Below are positions 18,458 to 27,325 of a stretch of 64,000 bases of DNA, one piece after another. The DNA is from Chitinophagales bacterium. Lineage in GTDB: Bacteria; Bacteroidota; Bacteroidia; Chitinophagales; Saprospiraceae. A program made the translations under genes and the position numbers. The notes beneath the pieces are model-generated. The model searched no databases, was not told the origin of the DNA, and saw nothing but the letters and a program-made list of their open reading frames with translations. The DNA lies in NCBI GenBank assembly GCA_017303475.1, contig JAFLBO010000001.1:620001-684000 (forward strand), written 5' to 3'. Each line of letters starts with the position of its first letter. The stretch's first letter is position 1.

Positions 18458-19000
18458 ATGCATACTGCAACTCACGACGCGCCGCCGTTTAAATATTCGG
18501 AAGCTGCCAGGAATGAAGTACTGGGCATCATGAAAAAATACCCTGAGGGACGGGGTAAAAGTGCTTTGCTCCGCGCGCTCCATATTGCACAGGAAGAAAA
18601 CAACGGCTGGCTGAGTGTTCCGGCGATGGATGAAGTGGCTGCCACACTGGGTATTACCTCCATTGAGGTGTATGAGGTAGCATCTTTTTATACCATGTTC
18701 AACTTGTCTCCAGTTGGAAAATATGTTTTGGAGTTTTGCCACACGGGCCCATGTGCTATTGAAGGCGCAGAACGAATCATTGAATACACCAAACTGAAGT
18801 TGGGCATAGGTAAGAACCAGACCACTCCGGATGGTTTATTCACCATTAAAGAAGTGGAATGTCTGGGCGCCTGCGGATATGCACCAATGATGCAGGTGGG
18901 TGAGTTCTTCCATGAACATCTGACTGAAGCCAAAGTGGATCAGTTCCTCGAAGATTGTCGTTCTGGAAAAATCAGTAAAGGCACCTGGAAAATGCACTAA
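18458..19000 (+). CDS. nuoE: NADH-quinone oxidoreductase subunit E
   Basis: 180 residues with a thioredoxin-like [2Fe-2S] domain. Cluster N1a ligands appear as CHTGPC (C-x4-C) and ECLGACG (C-x3-C). The N-terminal helical part YPEGRGKSALLRALHIAQEE is typical. In this window nuoF does not follow directly; three accessory genes and a repeat-flanked gene intervene. Confidence 0.96.
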   Translation: MHTATHDAPPFKYSEAARNEVLGIMKKYPEGRGKSALLRALHIAQEENNGWLSVPAMDEVAATLGITSIEVYEVASFYTMFNLSPVGKYVLEFCHTGPCAIEGAERIIEYTKLKLGIGKNQTTPDGLFTIKEVECLGACGYAPMMQVGEFFHEHLTEAKVDQFLEDCRSGKISKGTWKMH

Positions 19001-19012
19001 TAACGAAAAGTC

Positions 19013-19603
19013 ATGCAAAAATTCACCCTTTATATATTAGTGCTGGCAGGTTTTGCAGCCTGTCAAAATCAACCTGAGAATAAAAGTCAGGATGCGGCAG
19101 CACAAATGAACGGTCAGCCTATTTCCAACGCTGAACAAAATCAACAAAAAGAAGAAGCAGAAAAAAACGGGGTTTATTTCTCTAATTCCGACTTGGTTGG
19201 CACTCATAAAGCTGTAATTATTGGAAAAAACGCAGCTATCAAAAGTGGACCTGGCTTTAGTACCGAAACACTGGGCACTTTCGATGAAAATGAAAAGGTA
19301 ACCATGGGTGAGTATATAGTAGTGCAGTCAGAAGGTGAAGGTATCCTGGGCAAACCCATCAAACTCACTGGAAACGCCGGAAGCATTACTTTGGCAAAAG
19401 GCAAAAGTGTGCTGATTGAAAAAACAGACGATGCCAGCAGTACCGCCCTCGCAGTATATGAAGATCCTGCCAAAGGCAGATATGAAGCAGAGGTAAAGTT
19501 TGACGTGTTTGAAACCAGAATGTATGCTGTTTGGCATCAGGTAAAAAGAGCAAACGGCGACATCGGCTGGGTTTTTGGTAAATACCTGCAGCAAACCAAA
19601 TAG
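19013..19603 (+). CDS. SH3-like lipoprotein inside the nuo cluster
   Basis: 196 residues with a lipoprotein signal ending FAAC (Cys17). A Gln/Glu/Lys-rich stretch follows, then HKAVIIGKNAAIKSGPGFSTETLGTFDENEKV, which has the look of a bacterial SH3 (SH3b) domain, and a C-terminal part ending DIGWVFGKYLQ, also SH3-like. It starts 12 bp after nuoE and ends 2 bp before the next gene. Not a known complex I subunit; an envelope role is likely. Confidence 0.8.
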   Translation: MQKFTLYILVLAGFAACQNQPENKSQDAAAQMNGQPISNAEQNQQKEEAEKNGVYFSNSDLVGTHKAVIIGKNAAIKSGPGFSTETLGTFDENEKVTMGEYIVVQSEGEGILGKPIKLTGNAGSITLAKGKSVLIEKTDDASSTALAVYEDPAKGRYEAEVKFDVFETRMYAVWHQVKRANGDIGWVFGKYLQQTK

Positions 19604-19605
19604 TT

Positions 19606-20010
19606 ATGCCACCATTAACCAAAAAGGAATTTGACGAAATCCTGGCCCGAAAGCCGGAAAGTCGTTACAAATATTTCATCCGCACTGTAGCAGCTGAAGA
19701 AGAGGTGTGGGGACTTGCGGATGAAGAGGGCTGGTTGATGCTTGAAGTGGATGGTGAAAATCAGGATGCACTTGCTGTTTTTCCCAATCCCGAGTTTGTG
19801 ACCGCATTTCAAAAAGCTGGAGACGGGGCCTTTGATGAGTATCAAATTGAAGCGCTGGATTTATACGAATTTTTCGAATGGCTGGAAGATTTTAAGTCGG
19901 AAAACATCAAAGTAGCTGTGTTTCCAACCCCAAACTTTCAGAGCGCTGTGATGAAACCGGAAGTAGTACGGGCTGATTTTGAAGCAGAATTTGACAAGGA
20001 AGTGGAATGA
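19606..20010 (+). CDS. DUF2750 family protein
   Basis: 134 residues. RYKYFIRTVAAEEEVWGLADEEGW, then LAVFPNPEFVTAFQ and VAVFPTPNF follow the pattern of the DUF2750 family (small acidic soluble proteins of unknown function). Only 2 bp after the lipoprotein stop, so cotranslated. A paralogue follows 66 bp downstream. Confidence 0.82.
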   Translation: MPPLTKKEFDEILARKPESRYKYFIRTVAAEEEVWGLADEEGWLMLEVDGENQDALAVFPNPEFVTAFQKAGDGAFDEYQIEALDLYEFFEWLEDFKSENIKVAVFPTPNFQSAVMKPEVVRADFEAEFDKEVE

Positions 20011-20076
20011 CAGTTTACACTGGCCTGAACTAAAGAAACAGAAACCTAAGCCGAAATGGCTTGAACATACTTGATT

Positions 20077-20442
20077 ATGACACCAACAGAAGTAACGGCC
20101 ATTTTTAAAATGTCTGGCGACAAACGTCTGGAGCATTTTTTGGAAACCGTTTCCAAAAACAAAATGGCTTACGGAATATCAGATGATGAGGGATGGGCAC
20201 TGCTGGGCGACAATGATGATACGGATATAATCCCGTTTTTTCAAAGCCCGGAACTTGCAGAAGTTTTTAGGAAAGCTGCAGGGTTCAATGATTATGAGGT
20301 AGAAGAAATTGATTGGGAACTTCTTATGGAATGGTTGCCGGAGCTACAAGCAGATGGCGCCATGGTTGCAGTTTGTCCGAACACCCATTTTGAAGGACCA
20401 ATTGAGGAGCCGGAAAGGTTGTTAGCGGCTTTGAGAGAGTGA
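20077..20442 (+). CDS. DUF2750 family protein, second copy
   Basis: Start taken at ATG 20077; a TTG two codons upstream is possible. The 121-residue product repeats the plan of its neighbour: RLEHFLETVSKNKMAYGISDDEGWALL, then IIPFFQSPELAEVF and MVAVCPNTHFEGP. The two copies have clearly diverged, so the duplication is old. Function unknown. Its stop is followed almost at once by the direct repeat array. Confidence 0.82.
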   Translation: MTPTEVTAIFKMSGDKRLEHFLETVSKNKMAYGISDDEGWALLGDNDDTDIIPFFQSPELAEVFRKAAGFNDYEVEEIDWELLMEWLPELQADGAMVAVCPNTHFEGPIEEPERLLAALRE

Positions 20443-20454
20443 GGCGCTGAGGTT

Positions 20455-20670
20455 GGTTTTTTACCGCAGAGGCGCTGAGGCGCGGAGGGGAGTGTAGCGA
20501 GGTTTTTTACCGCAGAGGCGCTGAGACGCAGTGGGGAGTGTGGCGAGGTTTTTTACCGCAGAGGCGCTGAGACGCAGTGGGGAGTGTGGCGAGGTTTTTT
20601 ACCGCAGAGGTGCGGAGGCGCAGAGGGGAGTGTAGCGAGGTTTTTTACCGCAGAGGCGCGGAGTAATGGA
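20455..20670 (+). repeat. Tandem array of CCGCAGAGG repeat, 46-bp period
   Basis: ACCGCAGAGG begins at 20463, 20509, 20555, 20601 and 20647, exactly 46 bp apart. Each unit has a T6 tract, ACCGCAGAGGCGCTGAGACG (with variants), and a GGGGAGTGTGGCGAGG-like spacer. The array is the mirror orientation of the one at 21133-21375. Five copies, none with an open reading frame of note. Confidence 0.95.
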
Positions 20671-20754
20671 TTTTTGTTTTGTGGAGTTTGTAATTTTTGA
20701 TTAATTGACTATTTTTATAGTAATCAATCAAAAAATCATACAAAACTCCTCGTT

Positions 20755-21132
20755 ATGGAAACCAATGAAATTACTCGACAAATTTTGGATTCAGCTATAG
20801 TGGTCCATAAAATAATGGGACCAGGATTGCTTGAATCGATATATGAAGTTTGTCTCAAAAAAGAACTTGAACTAAGAGGTCTTAAAGTTGAATCTCAGGT
20901 GCCGATCCCTGTCATGTATAAGGGAGAAGTACTTTCCAAAGAATTTAAAGTTGATCTTTTGGTTGAAAACGAGGTAATAATTGAGTTGAAAGCGGTAGAA
21001 ACCATGTTGCCAGTTTTTGATGCTCAAATTATTAGTTACCTCAAACTAACAAATAAAAAAGTAGGATTGCTCATTAATTTTAATGTACACCTGCTTAAAA
21101 ACGGATATAAAAGGTTTGTGAACAACTTTTAA
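20755..21132 (+). CDS. GxxExxY protein, PD-(D/E)XK nuclease-like
   Basis: 125 residues. The family signature G24-x-x-E27-x-x-Y30 is present (GPGLLESIY). Asp67 in FKVDLLV followed by E77-L-K79 in IIELKA fits a PD-(D/E)XK nuclease core, a fold relationship I infer from the motif rather than from any search. Codon use is more AT-rich than in the flanking nuo genes, suggesting acquisition. It is bracketed by inverted repeat arrays and interrupts the complex I cluster just before nuoF. Biological role unknown. Confidence 0.9.
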   Translation: METNEITRQILDSAIVVHKIMGPGLLESIYEVCLKKELELRGLKVESQVPIPVMYKGEVLSKEFKVDLLVENEVIIELKAVETMLPVFDAQIISYLKLTNKKVGLLINFNVHLLKNGYKRFVNNF

Positions 21133-21375
21133 CCTCAGTGACCCTGACACTCTGCGTCTCAGCGCCTCTGCGGTAAAAACCAACCTCAGTGACCCTGACA
21201 CTCCGCGTCTCAGCGCCTCTGCGGTAAAAAACAACCGCAGCGACCCTGACACTCAGCGTCTCAGCGCCTCTGCGGTAAAAACCAACCGCAGCGACTCTGA
21301 CACTCCGCGTCTCAGCGCCTCTGCGGTAAAAAAACAACCTCAGCGACTCTGACACTCAGTGCCTCTGCGGTAAAC
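21133..21375 (-). repeat. Inverted tandem array of the CCGCAGAGG repeat, 51-bp period
   Basis: CCTCTGCGGT begins at 21165, 21216, 21267 and 21318 (51 bp apart) and at 21362 (shortened last unit). Read on the minus strand each unit has a T-tract, ACCGCAGAGGCGCTGAGACG, then a GAGTGTCAG-type spacer that differs from the spacer of the upstream array. Ends 26 bp before nuoF. Confidence 0.95.
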
Positions 21376-21400
21376 AATCGGCTAAGCGTTAAAGAAATAT

Positions 21401-22750
21401 ATGGCAAGGAAACTGCTTTTGGAACACGCCCAGGTACCGGGCATCAACACCTACGAAGTGTACCGCAAACACGGCGGCTACCGCTCTGTAGAAAAAGCGC
21501 TCAAAACCATGTCGCCCGATGACGTGGTGGAAGAGGTTAAAAAGAGCGGCTTGCGCGGGCGCGGAGGCGCAGGCTTCCCAACCGGCATGAAATGGTCTTT
21601 TCTGGCTAAACCAGAAGGTGTGCCACGTTACCTCGTTTGCAACGCTGACGAAAGCGAACCTGGCACTTTCAAGGATCGTTATCTGATGGAGAAGATTCCG
21701 CACCTTCTGGTGGAAGGAATGATTACCTCCTCTTATGCACTGGGTGCTAACACTTCCTACATCTACATCCGTGGCGAATACTCCTGGATTCTTTTTATCC
21801 TGGAGAAGGCCATCGCTGAAGCATATGCCAATGGCTGGCTCGGGAAAAACATCCAGGGCTCAGGTTATGATCTCGATCTATATGTAAATATCGGTGGAGG
21901 CGCCTATATCTGTGGCGAAGAAACAGCCCTGATTGAGAGCCTTGAAGGCAAACGCGGCAATCCACGAATCAAGCCGCCATTCCCGGCTGTAAAAGGCCTG
22001 TGGCAATGCCCTACCGTGGTAAACAACGTTGAAACCATTTCAGCCGTAGTTCCGATTGTGAACGATGGCGGGGAAGAATATGCCAAAATTGGTATTGGAA
22101 AAAGTACCGGTACCAAACTCATCAGCGCCAGCGGTAATATCAACAAGCCAGGTGTGTATGAAATTGAAATGAATATCTCGGTTGAGGAATTCATTTACTC
22201 AGATGAATGGTGCGGAGGCATCAAAAACGGCAAAAAACTCAAAGCTTGCGTGCCCGGCGGCTCATCCGTGCCTATCCTGCCGCATTTCCTGGTTTGCAAA
22301 ACCGCCAACGGTGACACCCGTATGATGACCTATGAAAGCCTTGCGGATGGCGGCTTTGCTACAGGTTCCATGCTGGGTTCGGGTGGTTTCATTGTGTACG
22401 ATGAAGACCAGTGCATTGTACGTAATACCTGGAATTTCAGTCGCTTCTACGCCCACGAAAGCTGCGGCCAATGCTCTCCTTGTCGGGAAGGAACTGGCTG
22501 GATGGAGAAAGTATTGCACCGCCTGGAACACGGTGGCGGTAAAATGAGCGACATTGATCTGCTGGTGGATGTAGCCAAAAAAATTGAAGGAAACACCATT
22601 TGTCCGCTCGGAGATGCCGCGGCATGGCCCGTAAGCGCAGCTATTCGTCACTTCCGGGAGGAATTTGAATGGCACGTAAATGAGCCACGGGCTGCCATGG
22701 AGCGGAATTATGGGTTGGTGACGGAGAAAACGTTTGCCCCTGCAAGCTAA
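21401..22750 (+). CDS. nuoF: NADH-quinone oxidoreductase subunit F
   Basis: 449 residues, the NADH-oxidising flavoprotein subunit. GLRGRGGAGFPTGMKW and CNADESEPGTFKDR form the NADH/FMN site, GAYICGEETALIESLEG is the FMN-binding stretch, and CGQCSPCREGTGW plus the later CPLG ligate cluster N3. The promoter supplying nuoF-N may lie upstream of the repeat block or be supplied by read-through from nuoA-E; none was recognised in the arrays. Confidence 0.97.
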   Translation: MARKLLLEHAQVPGINTYEVYRKHGGYRSVEKALKTMSPDDVVEEVKKSGLRGRGGAGFPTGMKWSFLAKPEGVPRYLVCNADESEPGTFKDRYLMEKIPHLLVEGMITSSYALGANTSYIYIRGEYSWILFILEKAIAEAYANGWLGKNIQGSGYDLDLYVNIGGGAYICGEETALIESLEGKRGNPRIKPPFPAVKGLWQCPTVVNNVETISAVVPIVNDGGEEYAKIGIGKSTGTKLISASGNINKPGVYEIEMNISVEEFIYSDEWCGGIKNGKKLKACVPGGSSVPILPHFLVCKTANGDTRMMTYESLADGGFATGSMLGSGGFIVYDEDQCIVRNTWNFSRFYAHESCGQCSPCREGTGWMEKVLHRLEHGGGKMSDIDLLVDVAKKIEGNTICPLGDAAAWPVSAAIRHFREEFEWHVNEPRAAMERNYGLVTEKTFAPAS

Positions 22751-22803
22751 TCGCCAAAACTACACCAAGCAAATTTTGACAGATTTGAACACCGAACAAT
22801 AAT

Positions 22804-23736
22804 ATGCCAAAAGTCACCATAGACGGACAAACCATTGAGGTTGCAGAAGGTACCACCATTCTAAACGCTGCCCGCCAGATTGGCGGAGAGCTGGTACCGC
22901 CTGCCATGTGCTATTATTCCACACTGAAAGGCTCAGGCGGCAAATGTCGCACCTGCCTGGTGCGGGTTACCAAGGGCTCTGAAAAAGATCCGCGGCCAAT
23001 GCCCAAACTGGTGGCCTCCTGTCAGACTCCTGTTATGGATGGCATGGAAGTAGCCAGCAAAAGCGACCCAAGCGTAGTGGAAGCTCGTGCATCTGTAACC
23101 GAGTTTCTGCTTATCAACCACCCGTTGGATTGCCCTATTTGCGATCAGGCCGGTGAGTGTCACCTTCAGGATCTTGCTTTTGAGCACGGCAAAGCGAAAA
23201 CCCGCTACGAGTTTGAGCGTCGCACCTTCGAGAAAATTGATATCGGTCCGTACATCAAACTGCACATGACGCGCTGCATTATGTGCTTCCGCTGCGTGTT
23301 TACCGCCCAGCAATTGTGTCCGGAACGCGTACACGGTATCATCCACCGCGGTGATCATGCTGAAATCAGCACTTTCATTGAAAAATCTATCGACAGCGAG
23401 TTCAGTGGCAACGTGATTGATGTTTGTCCGGTTGGCGCCCTCACTGATCGTACTTTCCGATTCAAGAGTCGCGTGTGGTTCCTCAATCCGATGGATGCAC
23501 ACCGCGAATGCCCTACCTGCTCCGGCAAAGCAGTGGTTTGGATGTACGGAGGAGAGATTTACCGCGTAACGGCGCGCAAGGACAAATATGGTGATGTGCA
23601 CGATTTCATCTGCAACACCTGCCGTTTTGAGAAAAAAGGAAAAGGCGACTGGACTGTGGAAGGGCCGCGAGATATTGATCGTCATTCCGTGATTTCGCAA
23701 AATCACTACGAACACGGAGAAAAAACGGTTCGATAA
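22804..23736 (+). CDS. nuoG: NADH-quinone oxidoreductase subunit G, short form
   Basis: 310 residues, so only the iron-sulphur N-terminal part; the large molybdopterin-type domain of enterobacterial NuoG is absent, as is usual in Bacteroidota. Ligand sets seen: CYYSTLKGSGGKCRTC for N1b, HPLDCPICDQAGEC for N5 (His + 3 Cys), CIMCFRC and DVCPVGAL for N4. A later CPTC and CNTC pair lies where N7 would be but lacks the usual C-x2-C-x3-C spacing. The stop TAA overlaps the next start (TAATG). Confidence 0.94.
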   Translation: MPKVTIDGQTIEVAEGTTILNAARQIGGELVPPAMCYYSTLKGSGGKCRTCLVRVTKGSEKDPRPMPKLVASCQTPVMDGMEVASKSDPSVVEARASVTEFLLINHPLDCPICDQAGECHLQDLAFEHGKAKTRYEFERRTFEKIDIGPYIKLHMTRCIMCFRCVFTAQQLCPERVHGIIHRGDHAEISTFIEKSIDSEFSGNVIDVCPVGALTDRTFRFKSRVWFLNPMDAHRECPTCSGKAVVWMYGGEIYRVTARKDKYGDVHDFICNTCRFEKKGKGDWTVEGPRDIDRHSVISQNHYEHGEKTVR

Positions 23737-24686
23737 TGCACTGCAAGTGGTTGATTTGGATACTGGTTTTTGGCCAAATACAAACAGCCCTGTCACAATC
23801 AGAGGCTAATTTGCCGGCTATCCAGTGCGGCCATATCAATCGGGCAGCGTGGTTTGAATCGAAATATGTGGATGCCCGGCATGTAGACGTGTGGTTGCCG
23901 GAAGGTTATGATGCCGGGAAGCGTTATCCGGTTTTGTATATGCACGACGGGCAGATGTTGTTCGACAGTAGCAAAACCTGGAATAAACAAGCCTGGGATG
24001 TAGACGATGTGATGTGTGCACTAAACAAAACGCATGAGATTCGCGAGTGTATTGTGGTAGCTGTATGGAATAACGGAGAGAGAAGGCCAAGTGAATATTT
24101 GCCGCAAAAAGCGTTGGAAGCGGCAGGCGAAGACGTGAAGAAGGCGGCAAATGAGCGCACAAAAGGTGTTTATCTGGCCGATAATTATTTGAAGTTCCTT
24201 GTTTTAGAGCTTAAACCTGAGATCGATAAAGTGCTCCCTACCCAGCCCGATCCCGCCAATACCTTTATTGCGGGCTCAAGCATGGGAGGATTGATCTCAC
24301 TTTATGCTATTTGTGAATATCCGGACATATTTGGCGGAGCGGCATGCCTTTCCACCCATTGGACCGGAATATTTACCAATGAAAACAACCCCATACCGCA
24401 GGCAATGATGCACTACCTGGAGCAAAAGTTGCCGGATCCCAAAAGCCATAAGATCTACTTTGACCACGGAACCACTACTCTGGACAGTTTATACGGTCCT
24501 TGGCAGGTTCTGGCAGATGAGATCATGAGAAAGAAAGGTTATTCTGCGACTCAATGGACTACCCGTGTCTTTGAAGGCGCACCACATACTGAAAAAGCAT
24601 GGAACAGCAGGTTGGGTATTCCACTGAAATTCCTGCTTTCGCCAACAACAAACGACCATAAAGCACCTCAAAAGGGCCATAAATAA
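23736..24686 (+). CDS. Secreted esterase (esterase D-like alpha/beta hydrolase) within the nuo cluster
   Basis: 316 residues. Cleavable signal peptide (about 1-20, ending TALSQ). PVLYMHDGQMLFD and the nucleophile elbow GSSMGG (Ser182) place it in the putative esterase family (Fes/IroE/esterase D-like); a candidate catalytic His is in GAPHTEKAWNSR near the C-terminus. Its ATG shares one base with the nuoG stop (TAATG), implying reinitiation, and nuoH starts 5 bp after its stop. It is not a known complex I component. Confidence 0.9.
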   Translation: MHCKWLIWILVFGQIQTALSQSEANLPAIQCGHINRAAWFESKYVDARHVDVWLPEGYDAGKRYPVLYMHDGQMLFDSSKTWNKQAWDVDDVMCALNKTHEIRECIVVAVWNNGERRPSEYLPQKALEAAGEDVKKAANERTKGVYLADNYLKFLVLELKPEIDKVLPTQPDPANTFIAGSSMGGLISLYAICEYPDIFGGAACLSTHWTGIFTNENNPIPQAMMHYLEQKLPDPKSHKIYFDHGTTTLDSLYGPWQVLADEIMRKKGYSATQWTTRVFEGAPHTEKAWNSRLGIPLKFLLSPTTNDHKAPQKGHK

Positions 24687-24691
24687 CGAAC

Positions 24692-25723
24692 ATGACCGCA
24701 TTATTACTTTTTAGTCTGGGCTTTATCATTGAAAAAGCCACGCTCATTCTGGTGTTGTTTCTAGTCACCCTTGGCGTAGCGGCTTATGCTACTTACGGGG
24801 AAAGAAAAATTGCTGCCTTTTTCCAGGACCGCCTGGGGCCCAGCAATGCCGGACCATGGGGACTTCTGCAGCCAATCGCCGATGGTGTAAAAATGTTCAC
24901 CAAGGAAGATTTCGTTCCGAACCAGTCTGAACGCTGGATTTACATCCTGGCTCCTGGCGCTTTCATATTTGTTGCCCTGATGGCTTCTGCTGTTATTCCA
25001 TGGGGTACCACATTGACCCTTGGCGGACTCAATTGGAACTTGCAGGTAGCGGATGTGAATATCGGTATCTTGTACGTGGTGGGTCTGGCTTCACTGGGTG
25101 TTTATGGCATCATGCTGGGCGGCTGGTCTTCAAACAACAAATTCTCGCTCTATGGCGCTATCCGGGCCAGTTCCCAGATGATTTCCTACGAGTTGGCTAT
25201 GGGACTTTCCCTGATTGCCATTGTGATGCTGAGCGGTTCTTTGAGCCTGCGCACCATTATTGAGCAGCAGTCTGGCATGTGGAACGTTGTTTATCAGCCA
25301 CTTGGCTTCATTCTTTTTCTCACCTGTTCCCTGGCGGAATGTAACCGTGCGCCATTTGATATGGCCGAGTGTGAAACAGAATTGATTGGCGGTTACCATA
25401 CCGAGTACTCTTCCATGAAACTGGGCTTCTTCCTGTTTGCTGAGTACATCAACATGTTCATTTCCTGCACCGTTATTTCCTGCCTGTATTTTGGCGGTTA
25501 TTATTTCCCGGGCCTGGATCCAAACTGGCTGGGAGGTTTAATGGGGCCTATTATTTTGCTCAGCAAGTCCTTCTTTTTCATCTTTGTTTTCATGTGGATC
25601 CGCTGGACACTGCCACGTTTCCGTTATGATCAGCTCATGCACCTCGGCTGGAAATCATTGATTCCATTGGCCATTCTGAATATGCTGCTCACAGGCGCGG
25701 GAATCCTGTTTTTTGGAAAATAA
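24692..25723 (+). CDS. nuoH: NADH-quinone oxidoreductase subunit H
   Basis: 343 residues with about eight membrane helices. ERKIAAFFQDRLGPSNAGPWGLLQPIADGVKMF is the conserved loop contacting the quinone tunnel (positions about 29-61), and EVNRAPFD-type ECNRAPFDMAECETELIGGYHTEYS is the other signature. Links the peripheral and membrane arms of complex I. Confidence 0.97.
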   Translation: MTALLLFSLGFIIEKATLILVLFLVTLGVAAYATYGERKIAAFFQDRLGPSNAGPWGLLQPIADGVKMFTKEDFVPNQSERWIYILAPGAFIFVALMASAVIPWGTTLTLGGLNWNLQVADVNIGILYVVGLASLGVYGIMLGGWSSNNKFSLYGAIRASSQMISYELAMGLSLIAIVMLSGSLSLRTIIEQQSGMWNVVYQPLGFILFLTCSLAECNRAPFDMAECETELIGGYHTEYSSMKLGFFLFAEYINMFISCTVISCLYFGGYYFPGLDPNWLGGLMGPIILLSKSFFFIFVFMWIRWTLPRFRYDQLMHLGWKSLIPLAILNMLLTGAGILFFGK

Positions 25724-25795
25724 CCCTCTACAATGCGGCGGCTAAACCCGCCGATACATCAAACCCCTCAAACCACATCAAACGATTTCTACTCT

Positions 25796-26335
<540 letters not shown>

Positions 26336-26339
26336 AAAA

Positions 26340-26361
26340 ACGATGGGACGATGAACGATGG
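26340..26361. repeat. Degenerate 7-bp repeat run of the ACGATGG type
   Basis: Three near-identical heptamers (ACGATGG, ACGATGA, ACGATGG) directly after the nuoI stop. The same heptamer family forms the outer edges of the palindromic elements at 57983-58200 and 63069-63329. Confidence 0.65.
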
Positions 26362-26407
26362 CTCGACATCCTCAGCGTTCAGGGTTTAATGGACTTAATA
26401 CAAGAAA

Positions 26408-26905
26408 ATGTCACACCTATTTCTCATACTAGCTGCACTTTCCATCCTGTCTGCATTGGGCATGGTCTTTTCCCGGAATCCGGTGCACAGCGTGTTGCTT
26501 TTGATTTTCACGTTCTTCTGCATTGCAGGTCAATATGTTCTGCTGAACGCACAGTTCCTGGCCGTAGTACACATTATCGTTTATGCCGGGGCTATCATGG
26601 TACTTTTCCTGTTCGTGTTGATGTTGCTTAACCTGAACAAAGACACGGAGCCACAAAAATCCACTATCTGGCGGATCAGTGCGGGAATAGCCTCAGGTAT
26701 GTTGCTGGTAACCCTGGTTGGCGCTTTACGCGGTGGCGTACAAATGCCGGTTCCGGGAAGCGGAAATGCTGAAGTTGGTCTGGTAGAGAACCTGGGGCAG
26801 GTGCTTTTCACAGATTTTGTGGTTCCTTTTGAAATTGCCGGCATCCTGTTCCTGGCCGCTATGGTAGGCGCAGTATTGGTGGGTAAACGTGACATTAAAG
26901 CTTGA
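26408..26905 (+). CDS. nuoJ: NADH-quinone oxidoreductase subunit J
   Basis: 165 residues, five membrane helices. RNPVHSVLLLIFTFFCIAGQ and the pi-bulge-like helix VVHIIVYAGAIMVLFLFVLMLL are the NuoJ/ND6 signatures. Ends in a short basic tail (GKRDIKA). Confidence 0.95.
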   Translation: MSHLFLILAALSILSALGMVFSRNPVHSVLLLIFTFFCIAGQYVLLNAQFLAVVHIIVYAGAIMVLFLFVLMLLNLNKDTEPQKSTIWRISAGIASGMLLVTLVGALRGGVQMPVPGSGNAEVGLVENLGQVLFTDFVVPFEIAGILFLAAMVGAVLVGKRDIKA

Positions 26906-26944
26906 TTTTAACGCTGTTACAGCAGCATTTTAATACGTTCAACC

Positions 26945-27265
26945 ATGCTCGAAATTGTTAGAACAGTTCCTATTGACTATTATGTGTACCTGAGTACCAT
27001 CCTGTTTGTCATCGGGGTATTTGGGGTACTCACCCGTCGCAATGCCATTGTGGTGTTGATGTGCGTGGAATTGATGCTGAATGCCGTAAACCTGCTATTT
27101 GCAGCGTTTTCCACGTATTTGTCGGACGCGCAGGGGCAGATCATGGTGTTTTTCATCATGGTAGTGGCAGCGGCTGAAGCAGCAGTTGGCCTGGGTATTC
27201 TGGTATCCATTTACCGGAACACCAAAAGCACAGACATTTCATTTCTGGACAACCTCAGAAACTAA
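26945..27265 (+). CDS. nuoK: NADH-quinone oxidoreductase subunit K
   Basis: 106 residues, three membrane helices. [24 protein letters not shown] contains the conserved membrane Glu residues used in proton transfer, and [15 protein letters not shown] is the third-helix signature. Confidence 0.95.
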   Translation: MLEIVRTVPIDYYVYLSTILFVIGVFGVLTRRNAIVVLMCVELMLNAVNLLFAAFSTYLSDAQGQIMVFFIMVVAAAEAAVGLGILVSIYRNTKSTDISFLDNLRN

Positions 27266-27325
27266 CGACAGGTTTTACGGCAGTCAGTTGTGCTGCCCGC
27301 AGAACCAATTTTCGTTCAAGATATT

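Noticed and set aside
21095..21355. Repetitive ORF on the minus strand (SLRLFFTAEALRRGV-type repeats) as a repeat protein.
   Set aside because: It is only a translation of the 51-bp repeat array; several frames stay open because 51 is a multiple of three.
20455..21375. CRISPR array, because of regularly spaced direct repeats at 20.4-21.4 kb.
   Set aside because: The whole unit, spacer included, is repeated nearly unchanged, so there are no unique spacers; the period differs between arrays and no cas genes are present.
23736..24686. Esterase as the missing C-terminal part of NuoG.
   Set aside because: It has its own signal peptide and hydrolase elbow and no molybdopterin-domain features; short NuoG is normal in this phylum.
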